Assembly (NCBI GenBank): GCA_003008705.1
Contig: PDUO01000021.1
Span: 64,766-128,765, forward strand
DNA: 64,000 bases
DNA from: Pezicula radicicola
Taxonomy: Eukaryota > Ascomycota > Leotiomycetes > Helotiales > Dermateaceae
Direction: 5' to 3'
Positions within the stretch are counted from its first letter, which is position 1; each line of letters opens with the position of its first letter. Both the position numbers and the translations under genes were made by a program. The notes beneath the pieces were generated by a model. That model was not told where the DNA came from and ran no database searches. It saw only the letters and a list, made by a program, of their open reading frames with translations. Positions 46,563-57,774 of the stretch are shown here, one piece after another.

Positions 46563-48945
46563 CTATCTATGTATTCTTGGCTCTGTATTCAGGATAGTAA
46601 TACCATTTTCTTCCCTTAGATTCCTCTCTCTCCCATATATAATGTCGTTGAAGATAGCCTTGAAGAATGAGAAAATTTCCTTTCTACTTTCCCATAGCGG
46701 TAGACACGTTATAGTAATTGCGCCGAAAAAGCCCCAGATAAAAGTAAATGCAATCCAACCAGTAAAGAATTTTTTGCTGAAAATATATCCAGACCCATAC
46801 ATAGGAATAGGCCAAAGAATGGTCAAGGATATAACAACGAACAAAACAGTGCCAATGGCCCAGTTTCGGGCTGTAAGAAGCTCGGTCTCATACTCTTCAG
46901 ATGTACGGACATTTGCTTCAGTCTTTTCAACTGCAGTCATTCCGGACACGACGCCCTCCGCTGTATCAAGATCTGAATCATCTACTTGTTTGAGTTCTTT
47001 AAATTTTCCGAAGTCGTAATTTTCGGGGTGGATGTAAGTGATGAGGGGAGTAAGGACAATAGGAGCGGTGAGAGCGAGCATATTTCCTATGACGGTGGGT
47101 TTGAACTCGGAAAGCGTAGCAATCGTGATTGTTCCATACATTTGGTAAGCGGTACCTAGCCAAGTTCCAACGCTGGCTATCGTGGAAAGCACAGGGACAA
47201 TGGCAATGGCATATTTGCTCTGCTTCTTCCAGAACAGAGTACAAGCGCTTGGTATCACGGCACCTGCTATCAGATTAGCTTTATCATGCATAAATACATC
47301 ACGGAAACAAATCTACCATCTATAATAATTCCAATTGCTGTGACGATGAACGTCACAGAGAAACCTGCGTAACAGAATCCTACAGCAATCGCAGCCACAA
47401 TAAGTCCAAATCCAAAGACTGAGAAATGGGATACCACTATGAGCTGTTTTCCTGTAGCTTGAGGATTTATATATGAGCGATAAAAATCGTATGTGACTAG
47501 ACTGGTGACGGCGACAATTTCAGAACTCATAGCACTAGTGATGGCCTGGAACAACATCAAAAGTACCGCTGCAACGCCACCCTTGCCCATTATTGTATAT
47601 GCTACGTAGGGCATTGCAAGGGCATTGTTGATTTCTAATGGCGTCATTGGCTCTGGGTAGGTGGGCCTGCAATGGATGGATTAGCACAACGGTGACGCTT
47701 ATAGTCTGAGAAAATTTGTACCATGTTTCTGTATGCTCAAGTGCTGCTGCACCTAATCCGAAAGTAGTTGAAATACAAAACGGAATCGTAAACTTAGATG
47801 AATTAGCATATTTGAAGCGACGCAACATGTAGAAGATCGCATACCCAAGCGAGAGATCCCAAGAGATACCCCTTTACAACTGATTTTGGGTCCGCTGCAA
47901 TTGCTTTTTGAAAGAGCCTAGTTGCATTGTTAAGGGATGTTCTTGTTATAGTTCAGAAGCTTACATACTGTGAGTCTACAGTGGCTGAGAATCCTCCACC
48001 TAGGAATATCAATCCAACAAGGCCACCCTGAACACTTCTCATGGTCAAGAAGTCGCCTCCAGCATTTCCATCAATAGGTCTCAATTCCGTAGCATCCTTC
48101 AAAAGGTCCCACATCTTTTTTGGGGATCCCACGGCGCCAAAAGTTGTGTACATAATGAACATGGATGCAAGCATAATGACATATATTACGACAGTATGCA
48201 CTAAATAATATTAGTGTGATCTGAAATTATATGGCAAAAGACTTACCCCATTCAGTCAAAAAGGTTGCTTTGATACCTCCAAAGTGAGTGTAGATGCATA
48301 CACTAATCGGAAACAGAAAGCAGACCGCAACTTTATTCATGCCAGTTACAATATTGAACACTTCTGCGCCACCAACCAAGAGATTCACGGCAATAAATAT
48401 TTGATAGATCAGGGAATATACGGCGAGGGTGATGTGACCAGGTGCCCCATATCGATGTTTTACAAGTTCGAGAAATGTGTGGGCGTTAGGAGCTTTTCGT
48501 TTGAGCTCAATGGCAAGAATGGCAAATGTCAAAATGGGGACTGAACAACCTGCTCCATACCTATATGAAAATGTCAGCAACAGACAGAGTCACGAGATTG
48601 ATCTTACTTACCAAAATGCTGCAGATATACCGTAGAGATACACAAAGGTCGTCGAAGTGAGGAGAGTAGCACTCAATGTCCAGGAGGATACCACAGAAGA
48701 TGCAATTAAACCAGCTTTAATGGATCGCTTTGCTGTCAGATACATTTCCGAGTCTTGTACTTCTGAAAAGTACCGTTTCAATGCGAAAGACGTCAAAGTC
48801 ATGAGAAGAGCAAACAAGCAGCCTACGTACCCAGCTATTAGAAATACTTTTATCAATTTATTATTCGATTAAACATACCAAGGCCGACAATAATTCCATA
48901 GCCAACGCCTTGGCCAAATACTGGAAATACGTCCTCTGTCGCCAT
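46563..48945 (-). CDS. Sodium/solute symporter, DUR3-like urea/polyamine transporter
   Basis: Eight exons (48945-48879, 48834-48612, 48560-48247, 48200-47969, 47917-47845, 47792-47722, 47666-47317, 47263-46563) give 676 residues, normal for DUR3. The start gives MATEDVFPVFGQGVGYGIIV. Family stretches are SSWTLSATLLTSTTFVYLYG, YGAGCSVPI, FGGIKATFLTEW, GGGFSATVDSQ, QKAIAADPKSVVKGYLLGSL and AITSAMSSEIVAVTSLVTYD, in the order expected for the SSS family. About 15 hydrophobic segments are visible. The last acceptor is a TAGCAG tandem, so one residue (Ala) may be optional. DUR3-type proteins import urea and some members polyamines at the plasma membrane. With the amine oxidases and amidase nearby, a nitrogen-uptake role is likely. 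Confidence 0.92.
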
Positions 48946-49820
48946 GACTGTTGCACGAGTTATCCCGAGACTCAAAATGTCAAAATAAAGATTATGGGAC
49001 GGTTTGGATTACTGGAAGAAGCCAAAGTAGTTTGGGGGGTTGCTAGATAACAACAGTATATCTCATCCAGAACCCTGGCATCGGTGCCGCCAACGTTGCC
49101 GGACGAGCGCTCGTTTGCTGTGCCGCTGATTCTCTCTGTCCTCGGAGATCAAAGTGATCGTTGACAGCATTGTGGATATCGATTGCACCATCGCATCAGG
49201 AACAGGTGGAAACAAAACCGTATCACTGTAAGACTATTCCCAACATGGCTCAGGTCACCCAAACACCTAAAGATACATGAACCGTGTGGGGTATGTTGCC
49301 TGAGAAGCGAAAAGTGATTACCACGTGGGATAAGAGATGAAGATATAGTGCGCATGACGTCTTATCTACTTGAGCTGCCCATTTGAATGATGCCATCCGG
49401 ATCGACAATACGCCCGCAAACAGGGATACCGGCAGGCAGGCCAGAAAACTTACCACGTCGCTTAAGCCGGTTGATACCTTACTTTACAGAGGTAGGACCT
49501 TGAATACCTGAAAATGGTTCTTGGAACAAAATATATAGCAGCTCTTCAACATTTCTGTAAGATTTGAGCTTTAAATCCTGACTTTCGAAGTAGAGTAGGC
49601 CTATGCAGTTGCGCTAAACTCCTGCCCCGGGCCTGCGGCTTGACGACCGTGGGTAAAGATTTTGACTGGTTGAGACATGTAAATGTTGTGCACGCAAGTT
49701 GATCGTTAGGGTAAGATATACACCTGGAGAGAATCGAATTGATGCTCCATATATTTGGCTCCAACTAAAGAGGTACTATCACTTCCCCTTTATCGCGCTC
49801 GCGTTCTAAATTATGATACA
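48946..49820. other. Intergenic, promoter of the DUR3-like gene
   Basis: 875 bases, no supported gene; three minus-strand frames of 68-72 residues show no features. Confidence 0.4.
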
Positions 49821-50482
49821 TCAAACCTTCTCAATCTTCCCAGTGCGAACATCGTAAATATAACCAGTAATCGGCACATCCAAAACCAAAGGATTATCCT
49901 TCAAGATTTTCACATCATCTAAAACGCTCTTCTTTACATCATTGAAATGTAAGAATGCGATGTGGTCGGCATTCTCATGTAACTCATCATGAATCTTCTG
50001 ACGAATAGAGTCATCGGTGAAAGTGAGCATTCCACAGTCAGTCTAATGAAATGTCAGTTGGATTTCTAGATAGATGCTGAAGATAATACGGTAGGAGTCT
50101 TACGTGGTGTATAATAACGATTTCGCGGGTTCCCAAGAACTGTTGTGAGATCACAACACTCCGAATCTCATCTGCCACACGTCCTCCAGCATTTCTGATA
50201 ACATGCGCATCGCCCTCCTCCAACCCAAGTGCTCTTGCCGGATCTATATAAAAGACGTTAGAATCTTGAAAGTTCTACTATATATGGATCAAATTACGGA
50301 CCTAGGCGTGCATCCATGCAAGTAATGATGGTAACTTTTCTGTGCAAATAACTCAATTAACAATAAAACTCCAGCACAGTTGAGGTTATGACGAACCTAG
50401 CTGGTGGCAAGGCAAGGCCTCCCTTCGTGAAAGCTGAAACATATTTCTCATTCGCAGCTTCGAATTCCCGAGCAACAGACAT
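49821..50482 (-). CDS. Beta-class carbonic anhydrase
   Basis: Exons 50482-50397, 50339-50302, 50243-50104 and 50042-49821 give 161 residues; one exon is only 38 bases. It interconverts carbon dioxide and bicarbonate. Zinc ligands are about C36 ([10 protein letters not shown]), H88 and C91 (IHHTDCGM, formed across intron 3). The Asp/Arg pair D38-R40 is present. [12 protein letters not shown] and [16 protein letters not shown] are family stretches. The end reads [18 protein letters not shown]. No transit peptide is visible, so it is probably cytosolic. The short length matches the small CAS3-like or bacterial-type fungal beta enzymes. Catalytic residues are complete. Confidence 0.94.
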
Positions 50483-52902
50483 AATGAAGGACTTCTGAAA
50501 TGGTACCCGTATGTCTGCTTACTTTGTTGTAATGTCGATATCAACTTTTCTTAAAGCGTTGATTGTTAACCGAAATATATATCTAGAGCCTTCTTAGTCG
50601 GGCATTAAGTACTTCATATTGGTATAGACTATTGCGACTACGGCTTTTGGACATCAGAGGGATTACAAGACCAAAGCACGATTATCCGGCTCGAAATGTC
50701 GCAATCGCAATCATGATCATTAGTGGGAAATATGATCGAGAAAGACCAGACCAGAACGTATCTGGTAACGATTGCCGATGAACATCTCCGATTCGGGCTG
50801 CGAAATATGGGCTTTGACATGGGCTTTGAAACGGGCTTTGAAGTGGGCTTTGAAATGGGCTATAGGGAACCTCGGTTTTGGGCTTGGTATAGGCTTTGAT
50901 TCGGGCAGAGACGTTTGATTATTTAGTTTTTCTGCCCGGCGGTCTACGAATACCGAATTCGTCGGCCTTGGCTCCCTTGTCTGCCCTATTCTTATATAGC
51001 TAATGGGAACACTGTCTTAATTTCTAGTCAGAAAGTTCGCCTTTTAACCTCCTTCTCATTCATGCCCCCTTTTATATTGAAAAGCATCCCTTTCCATACT
51101 AACCAGTACGTATATGAATCCGTGCGTCGGAAAGAAAGAGAGGAAACCCGGCGCTAAGCAAGACTACGTTTGTTCTCGCATCATAGCCCTCAAGGCTACG
51201 CTGTCGGAGGCGGAGGACGCGGTCGCTGTGTAGTTGGTCGGTGTTGATAGGGCCAACAGGCGTGGGTCATAACTTTGATCATCAATGTATGAGAAAGGAC
51301 TTTCAGAGGAATCTTCATAATGCCAGGAGGCTATGTCAGCCTCCTCCATAGTGGTGTGAAGTTCCCTGCCAACACCCTGCATGTCAAAATGATGCAACTG
51401 TTGGGCCGCCCAAATAAGAATAGCTAATAAGGGTATGAAGCAACGCTGCAATGCTCTCTTGGGTTGGAAACGGCATAGTCTTAATTACCACATCATCCAC
51501 TAGCCCGATGCGCCCGCAGCCGACTACCTACTTCTCTCTTTCCCACTGGCCCTACATGACACCTAACACACCTCATAGCAATCAAAAGGAGCTTTAGAAA
51601 AGTCATATCTCATTATTTTAATATGGAATTTGACGATGTCGAAATAGCCATTCCGGAATTCCAGTCAAACTCCTCTTCGCACTGGCAGCTAACGAAGCGC
51701 CGTCAGCGCCGGGTGCGGGGATTGAGTATAAGTGCTGTAACAGAAGATGCGGAAATAGCATTTGGTAGCATAATAAACACTCGCTGGCAATCCTGAACTT
51801 CCTAAGTTCTCACAGCGGTACTATTTTCACTGTCGAGCAAGGGCAGAAATGGAATCTAAGCCAGGGCCGGGCGGGCCAGGCTTTGGGTCATGGTGCTTCA
51901 TGTGCTGTGGCCGAAGCAGATATGCCCATTTGGTCTGCACTCTCCCATCTTCAATATCGCGATACAAACGTGCAAGGGCCTGAGGAGTACATTTCATTGA
52001 CCATACCAATACAAGATGGTCCTCACAGACTCGAGTAGCATAAAATGCTATTGAAGAAAGAACTTCTGTATTCAAGACGAAGTCGGATTAGTTCATCGTT
52101 ATACGTACTGATCATCCTCGTTCTGGCGGTCGATGGCCGATATTTTGAAATTCACATTACACAGGATAAACAAATAAGAGCATGTAAGAAATCCAAGAAA
52201 GATGATATAATTGATCCTTATTCTTATATTGAATTTTAGCAGTGTAACTTTTAGAGTAAGCCTTACAGGGTGGCAAGGCCACTTCCGTAAATGCAAAAGG
52301 TTTATATTAGTAGGATAATCTGTGGGATCTTCCTCCCTTCCTTGTCTATTATGACTGTCGGAGGAGCGCTAAAGAAGTAGCTTTAATTGGATGCTGCCTC
52401 ACAGTCTCTGATTTCAGCACAGTGACTGAGTGGGCCAGTGACTTTTAAATTGACAACACTAATTTTGGTTGTCTAGTGCACCCCATATTCCCACGGTATC
52501 AATACAAGCCCTTCTCTAGAAGTTCTCAAACTGGATCATAATTCGTCCAATCAAAGAACACTAAAATGGCAAGCCTCATCCGGAAATTTAGCGAACGCCC
52601 AATGGTGCGGTTTTAGACAACACAGAAAGTAGCTCGCTAAGGTTCTCACCGAGGTAGACAGTTGGCAAAGCCTTATTAAATCTATTCGCTTTTAGGGCCC
52701 AACGTATTGCACGTCGAAATATGACTGAGGAGCGGGTCTACAGAACTTCACACTGCTAATGTTGTGTGTGATGGGAGACATGTGACTAAACCTTCATACG
52801 TCGCACATCAGCGTTCACTTGTATCTTCCTTGCCTCCAGGACATCTCCTCTCATTGCTACACGATACGACTTCTTGATATATAGTTTTAATTAGGCGTAT
52901 CA
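50483..52902. other. Gene-poor region with a minisatellite
   Basis: About 2.4 kb between the carbonic anhydrase start and the RBR gene. Minus-strand frames at 51164-51451 (95 residues) and 51827-52075 (82 residues) have no recognisable family, no introns and no promoter signals; they may be relics. The 12-base minisatellite is listed separately. Confidence 0.4.
50807..50866 (+). repeat. 12-base minisatellite, five copies
   Basis: Units are ATGGGCTTTGAC, ATGGGCTTTGAA, ACGGGCTTTGAA, GTGGGCTTTGAA and the diverged ATGGGCTATAGG, head to tail. Further GGGCT-containing copies follow more loosely to about 50910. It starts about 325 bases upstream of the carbonic anhydrase start. Confidence 0.8.
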
Positions 52903-55084
52903 ATGGATGTCAACTTCACTGAAGAAGATCTAATTTCGGCGCTCAAAAGAGCTTTCATCTTTTACCTCAACTTTCTGCAGCATACGAAAAGCAACCGCGA
53001 GTTATCGCTTCCTCGTCACGGGAAGGGAATCGAAACAACAGTCGATATTTTCACTGAACAGGGACTCCAGTCTCAAGAAGCAGCGACTAGAGTCTGTATT
53101 CAATACTCTGATCGTATTGCCAACAACATCAGAGAATGGATGGTAGGAAAAGGTGATACCGCCGAAAACGAAGGGCGGGAAAGCACAGCATTGAATGTTG
53201 GCGTAGGAGACGTGTTAGATGGCTTCTCGGAATACATGAAGATGGAACGCGATTTCATCGATCCATTTTCTGGGAAATTAATTCAACCAACAACACCTTT
53301 CTCCGCCGGACCCAGTCGGGAATACGAATCAGGAATCGCCACGCACCAGACGAGCCTCACCCACCTAGCAAGTGGAGAAAACAACAACTTATCATTTCAG
53401 AATGACTCTCAGACACGATCAAAACTTCCAGTCCAGGATATTAAGGCTTCTCCAATTACGATTGCCGTACCTGCTGATGAAGACGTGATCTCGGAATCAT
53501 CGACTCAGTTTTATAGCGCAGTAGCGACACCTCAACTAGCGACACCTTCTCAGCATTCCGAAACTTTTCTGAATTTTACACCAACATCCATCACTGTTAT
53601 TGATGAAGATGTCATCATGACGAAGCGACAATCCTCTCACGGTACTGCTTCACCTATCACCGCCCGTGGGACAATTCCTGACATGTTTTCTGAGGACATG
53701 ATTGCGGCTTTGGAACTACAAGTTGCCTTGGATGCTGAGGACGAAGAGCTTAGACATCAGTTCCAGTTTGCTCTCACATTTCAAGATGAATCTGCGTCAT
53801 CTACTTATTCGGCGGTGTCACATTGTGAAGTGCATCGCTCAGAAGCTCGGGGTTTAGCAGATGAGCTGGAGAGAGATGAAGGAGATAATAGTTTCAATGG
53901 GCAGCAGAGTAATAGTGATTGGGAAATTGTGCAGCTTTTGCAGCAGGAGGAGGAGAGGAGAGTCTATGAGATTGAGAGGGAAGTAGCTGAGGTGAAGTGG
54001 CTGCAAGAGTTATGGGAGAACGAAGACGTAGAATTCATACAGCAAGAAGAGTTAACCAAAGAGACTCTCAGAGTTGAAGAGGAACAAGCGATGAGGGTTC
54101 GAGCTGATATTCTACTAGCGCGAGAAGCTGAGAGTATATGGGAAGAAGAAGAGAAGGCTCAATTTGAACAACAGGAGGAGTTTGCTAGGGAGATGTTTAG
54201 GGCTGAGGAGGATATAGCGAGGGGCATTCAGAATGATGTTGTGGCAGCGCAACGAGCGCAAAGTCATTGGGAAAGGGAGATGAGACAACAAGAGGAGGAA
54301 CAAGCAAGGCTTGATGCAGAAGAGGCCAAGAGAGTGGCAGCTAGAGTTGCTGAAGAGGAGAAGAGGGCTAGGATTGAGAAAGAAGAGAAGAGGCGAGAAC
54401 AGGAAATTATAGCGAATGAGTTGCGGCGAAAGAAAGAAAGGGAGGAGAGCGAGAGACGTGCAAGACAGGCTGACTGTGCTTCGTGTATGGAAGCTGGGGA
54501 ACGAAGTGATATGGCCATGCTGCCTTGCAAGCATGCTTATTGTGGAGAGTGCATAGCTGGTAAGTTAACAATTCTTCTTCGTTATCGATAGAAACGGAAA
54601 CTAACCAACCATAAAAGGGGCTTTCAAAACAGCGAGCAGTTCCAAAAAAGAGTTCAAGTGCTGCGGTACTACAGTCCCAGTCCAACTCGCCTCACGCTGG
54701 CTTGATAGCATCTTCATCACGTCATACGAGACACTTCTCCTGGAGCGCTCCACACCAAACCCTCGCTACTGCTCCAACCAGTCTTGTAGCAAGTTTATCC
54801 CACCACAAGATATCCACGGTCCTATATGTATCTGCCCGGCTTGCAACACAAGAACGTGCAAGAGTTGTGGTAATGGGGAACATGCAGGAGTATGCGCTGA
54901 AGATAAAGAGGGGAAGAAAGTGCAAGATCTTGCGCAGCAACATGGTTGGAAGACTTGTGGGACTTGTGGCCAGATCTTGGAGAGGACTGAGGGGTGCTTA
55001 CATATGACTTGTCGGTGTGGTGCTCATTGGTGTTACAACTGTTTAAGGGAGTGGAGTTTGTGTAATTCTACTTGTCAAAGATAG
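52903..55084 (+). CDS. RBR-type E3 ubiquitin ligase with long charged coiled coil
   Basis: Exons 52903-54559 and 54618-55084 give 707 residues; the intron is GTAAGT..AAAAG. Residues 1-300 are a polar, mostly disordered region with an N-terminal helix. About 325-520 is a long Glu/Arg/Ala-rich coiled coil. RING1 (about 525-552) reads CASCMEAGERSDMAMLPCKH, then YCGECIAG. IBR cysteines follow (YCSNQSCSKF, CPACNTRTCKSCGNGEH). RING2 contains CGTCGQILERTEGCLHMTC; the cysteine in EGCLHM aligns with the catalytic thioester cysteine of HHARI and Parkin. It ends HWCYNCLREWSLCNSTCQR. Such ligases transfer ubiquitin through that cysteine. The target is unknown. Confidence 0.93.
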
Positions 55085-56175
55085 TTATGTTTGTAGGGAG
55101 CGAACAGTATTGGTATCCATCGTAGCATAGTTCAGTTCTTCCATTGTATTAATAGACTGCTTTTCTTACATAACGTTATAACTGGAATCTAAGGTATTGC
55201 CGCTACTTGGTCTATTACTGTTTCTAGAGTTAGGTGAAAAGACTCATAGAAATATAAGGCGTAGATAATTGCAGTCTTAACTCGCAATACTCCTGCGTTA
55301 AGAAGAATTTTCTGTTTTAGGACGACTAGGTTGTTAGACGATTATTATATAAACTATGTTAATTTTTTTTCTCGTGCTAGTTCCATTTTAGTTTATGGAC
55401 GTGAGTGGCGGTCAATTTAACCCAAGTCGAAGATAAGTTAACCAGAGCAAGCCTAGGCAAGCAAGATCTTACATGTTTATATAAAAGATCTCTCTTTATA
55501 AATAATTTATTATTTATAGTTAGGTTATAACACTTAAGCGCCTTAGCTGTTGTTTCCTACACGCGTGTACTAGGGCACTTATTCTACTCCCTTACAAGGG
55601 TTTCTACCATAACAAAGAGATCTTATATTCTATACTACAGAAGAAGTGTTTTATAATAGCAGACCTAAGTCTTAATAATACAGCGTTTAAGGTCAATGCG
55701 GGAGATTTATTAAACATACCAGGTCAACATTAGGCGATAATATAATTAGAAGTCTAATTAAGTATACTTACTACCATTTACTAGAAAGTCTTTTAAGTAA
55801 TATATTAGCCTATACTGACTTAAAATAATAAGTCTAACCTTACTTTATAACGTTATATAACATGTATAATAGTATTAGAACTAGGAAGGCTGCGAATAAT
55901 GTATCCTTTTGCTAGGTGCTATTTATTAAGGGCATTCTACACTTAGAAGTCTACTAACTCTTATTCTCGCTTAGAGCAGCGTACTATACAGATTTGGTCG
56001 TGAAATACTAATTTAGCTAGACTTATAGGCTAACTTATTCTGGTGTGTTCCGTGAAGAAATTCATGCGTATGATGAGAATAGCTATACAAGAAAAGAGGA
56101 AGCTTTGCTTCTGCAACGAAAAGCAAGAACTCATCTGTAGGCTACAGCCATCTAGCAAGTGCCGTTTGAACACAT
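55085..56175. other. AT-rich block, probable RIP-degraded repeat
   Basis: From about 55260 to 56050 the sequence is rich in TA, TTAT and TATAA with no coding frame, unlike the genes on both sides. This is the appearance of a repeat destroyed by C-to-T RIP mutation. I found no intact terminal repeats by eye. Confidence 0.5.
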
Positions 56176-57774
56176 CTAACCTTCCGTTACATCTCCTTCA
56201 TTAGTTACATACGTAATATCAAGTGTACGGAAACGATCATAAGGACCAGTTGACATCTGTATATCATGGTTCCCCATCGTAACTCTGACGCCCTGAAGGC
56301 TTACAAAATTCCAGTCAAGGGGACGAAAGCCTATGTGTTGAAAACTATCCCTGTGTTTAGTAAATAAAGAGTCATAGCTGAGCGGCTGATTGCGAGTTTC
56401 CAGGTGAATGCTAGGTATAAATTCCGGTTCACGCCCTTGCCTATGACTCAATACGATTGCATAACCTTCACCCTCTATTCGCCATAAGCGAATCACAATG
56501 TGGCTCTGATCGCTGGGAGGGAACTGAATAGTTCGTTGCATTGGATCCCAAACGCTCCGTGGTTGAACATCCCAAATACATAAACCACTATCATATTCTG
56601 GGAGCTTTTGTATAATGCATGTAGGTTTTTGTACTGATCCTTGAGACAATGGGACTCTGTTAACGATTCTAGTTGAGAAGCGTAGAGACCGACTAGGTGT
56701 GTATGATATCTCATCTCGCCGAATAATATAGCGTTTCCCGAAGCCTATTCTTGAAAAGGTATCCTCATTATGGAAGTAGACTGGGATTGCAACCAGCTGG
56801 AGTAACTGGTCCTCGGGTCTACACGCAAGCACGGCAAGTGGATCTGAGAATCGAGAGAGCCTGAGGATGGGCAGATTTATCTGAAGGCCCTTGTTGGTTA
56901 TGGCATAAGCCGCTGTAGATTCGTGGAGTTCATCGGCGATTAAGTTCCCACAATCTCGAAAAGCGGCAGGCTCTGTAGCAAATGGGCCTTGGAATCTTCC
57001 CTCATAATTCTGTGGTCCAGGTTGATTATCATCCCAAGATCCCCACGCAAAGACAGTTTGATCGTCTGAATTTTTCATAATCTCTTCTTGCAGTCGAAGG
57101 AAGGCTTTTTGACCCTCGCCATACAGCAATGGCATGCTGACATCGAAGATACCAAGGAGACAGTAAGCGATATCCTCAGTCCGCGTTGTCTCTCGGCGCG
57201 ACGCCCAAGACATTCTCTTCGAGATACTAGCCTGAGACAGAGCCTTTTCTCCTATGAGGTATTCTATGCTAATACCGGTAATATCAGAAATTTGGCTCCT
57301 CAAATCGTATTTAGACCCAAGCTCCCCCCAGCTGTTTGAGAAGAAGTGAATTTTTTCGGGGGCCAATAGCTCTTGAAGGGTCCACCCTCTAGAGAACCAT
57401 CGGCTACTCGAAAAAGCCGATTGAGGAAATGGGATATCTCTCGTTATTATAACATCGGCAAGGTATGCAAAGCATACCTTGGCGTTTTTGTACCAGCGGA
57501 ACATCGAATTGATGGCCTCGGAAAGCTCAGCACTGCTGCTTTTATCGATACAGCAGGTATCGACCCAAACATAGTCTAAGTTTCGCCTTCGAGCTTCCTC
57601 ACAGGCATACCTGATCTTGACAAATCCAGTCTTCCAACTAGGACGTCGATCCTGCTGAATATCTTGGAATGAAACTTCACCTCTCTCCCATGTGTGCGAT
57701 AGAATGGCGTATTCAGGGATTTCGTTCTCCTCGAAGCTCCTGGGTTGATATGTCCTTGCATCTAAGAGCCTCAT
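56176..57774 (-). CDS. HET-domain (heterokaryon incompatibility) protein
   Basis: A single exon of 532 residues. It starts MRLLDARTYQPRSFEENEIP. The HET core has YAILSHTWERGEVSFQDI (about 22-39), ACEEARRRNLDYVWVDTCCI, SSSAELSEAINSMFRWYKNA, CFAYLADV and SSRWFSRGWTLQELLAP. A following stretch (RRETTRTEDIAYCLLGIFDV, MPLLYGEGQKAFLRLQEEIM) is the DUF8212-like extension of the HET-E/HET-D class. There is no NACHT or WD40 part; the C-terminal 230 residues are unassigned. HET proteins trigger cell death after fusion of incompatible strains. All the usual HET motifs are present, so it may be functional. It borders an AT-rich, repeat-like block. Confidence 0.93.
   Translation of the reverse strand: MRLLDARTYQPRSFEENEIPEYAILSHTWERGEVSFQDIQQDRRPSWKTGFVKIRYACEEARRRNLDYVWVDTCCIDKSSSAELSEAINSMFRWYKNAKVCFAYLADVIITRDIPFPQSAFSSSRWFSRGWTLQELLAPEKIHFFSNSWGELGSKYDLRSQISDITGISIEYLIGEKALSQASISKRMSWASRRETTRTEDIAYCLLGIFDVSMPLLYGEGQKAFLRLQEEIMKNSDDQTVFAWGSWDDNQPGPQNYEGRFQGPFATEPAAFRDCGNLIADELHESTAAYAITNKGLQINLPILRLSRFSDPLAVLACRPEDQLLQLVAIPVYFHNEDTFSRIGFGKRYIIRRDEISYTPSRSLRFSTRIVNRVPLSQGSVQKPTCIIQKLPEYDSGLCIWDVQPRSVWDPMQRTIQFPPSDQSHIVIRLWRIEGEGYAIVLSHRQGREPEFIPSIHLETRNQPLSYDSLFTKHRDSFQHIGFRPLDWNFVSLQGVRVTMGNHDIQMSTGPYDRFRTLDITYVTNEGDVTEG

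Noticed and set aside
51164..51451. 95-residue minus-strand frame beginning with a hydrophobic stretch
   Set aside because: It lacks an ATG at the apparent start and any family similarity. It was considered as a secreted peptide but upstream sequence gives no coherent start.
54115..54534. Minus-strand frame of 139 residues rich in Ser, Leu and Phe
   Set aside because: It is the antisense of the Glu/Arg-rich coiled coil of the RBR ligase; the composition follows from that.
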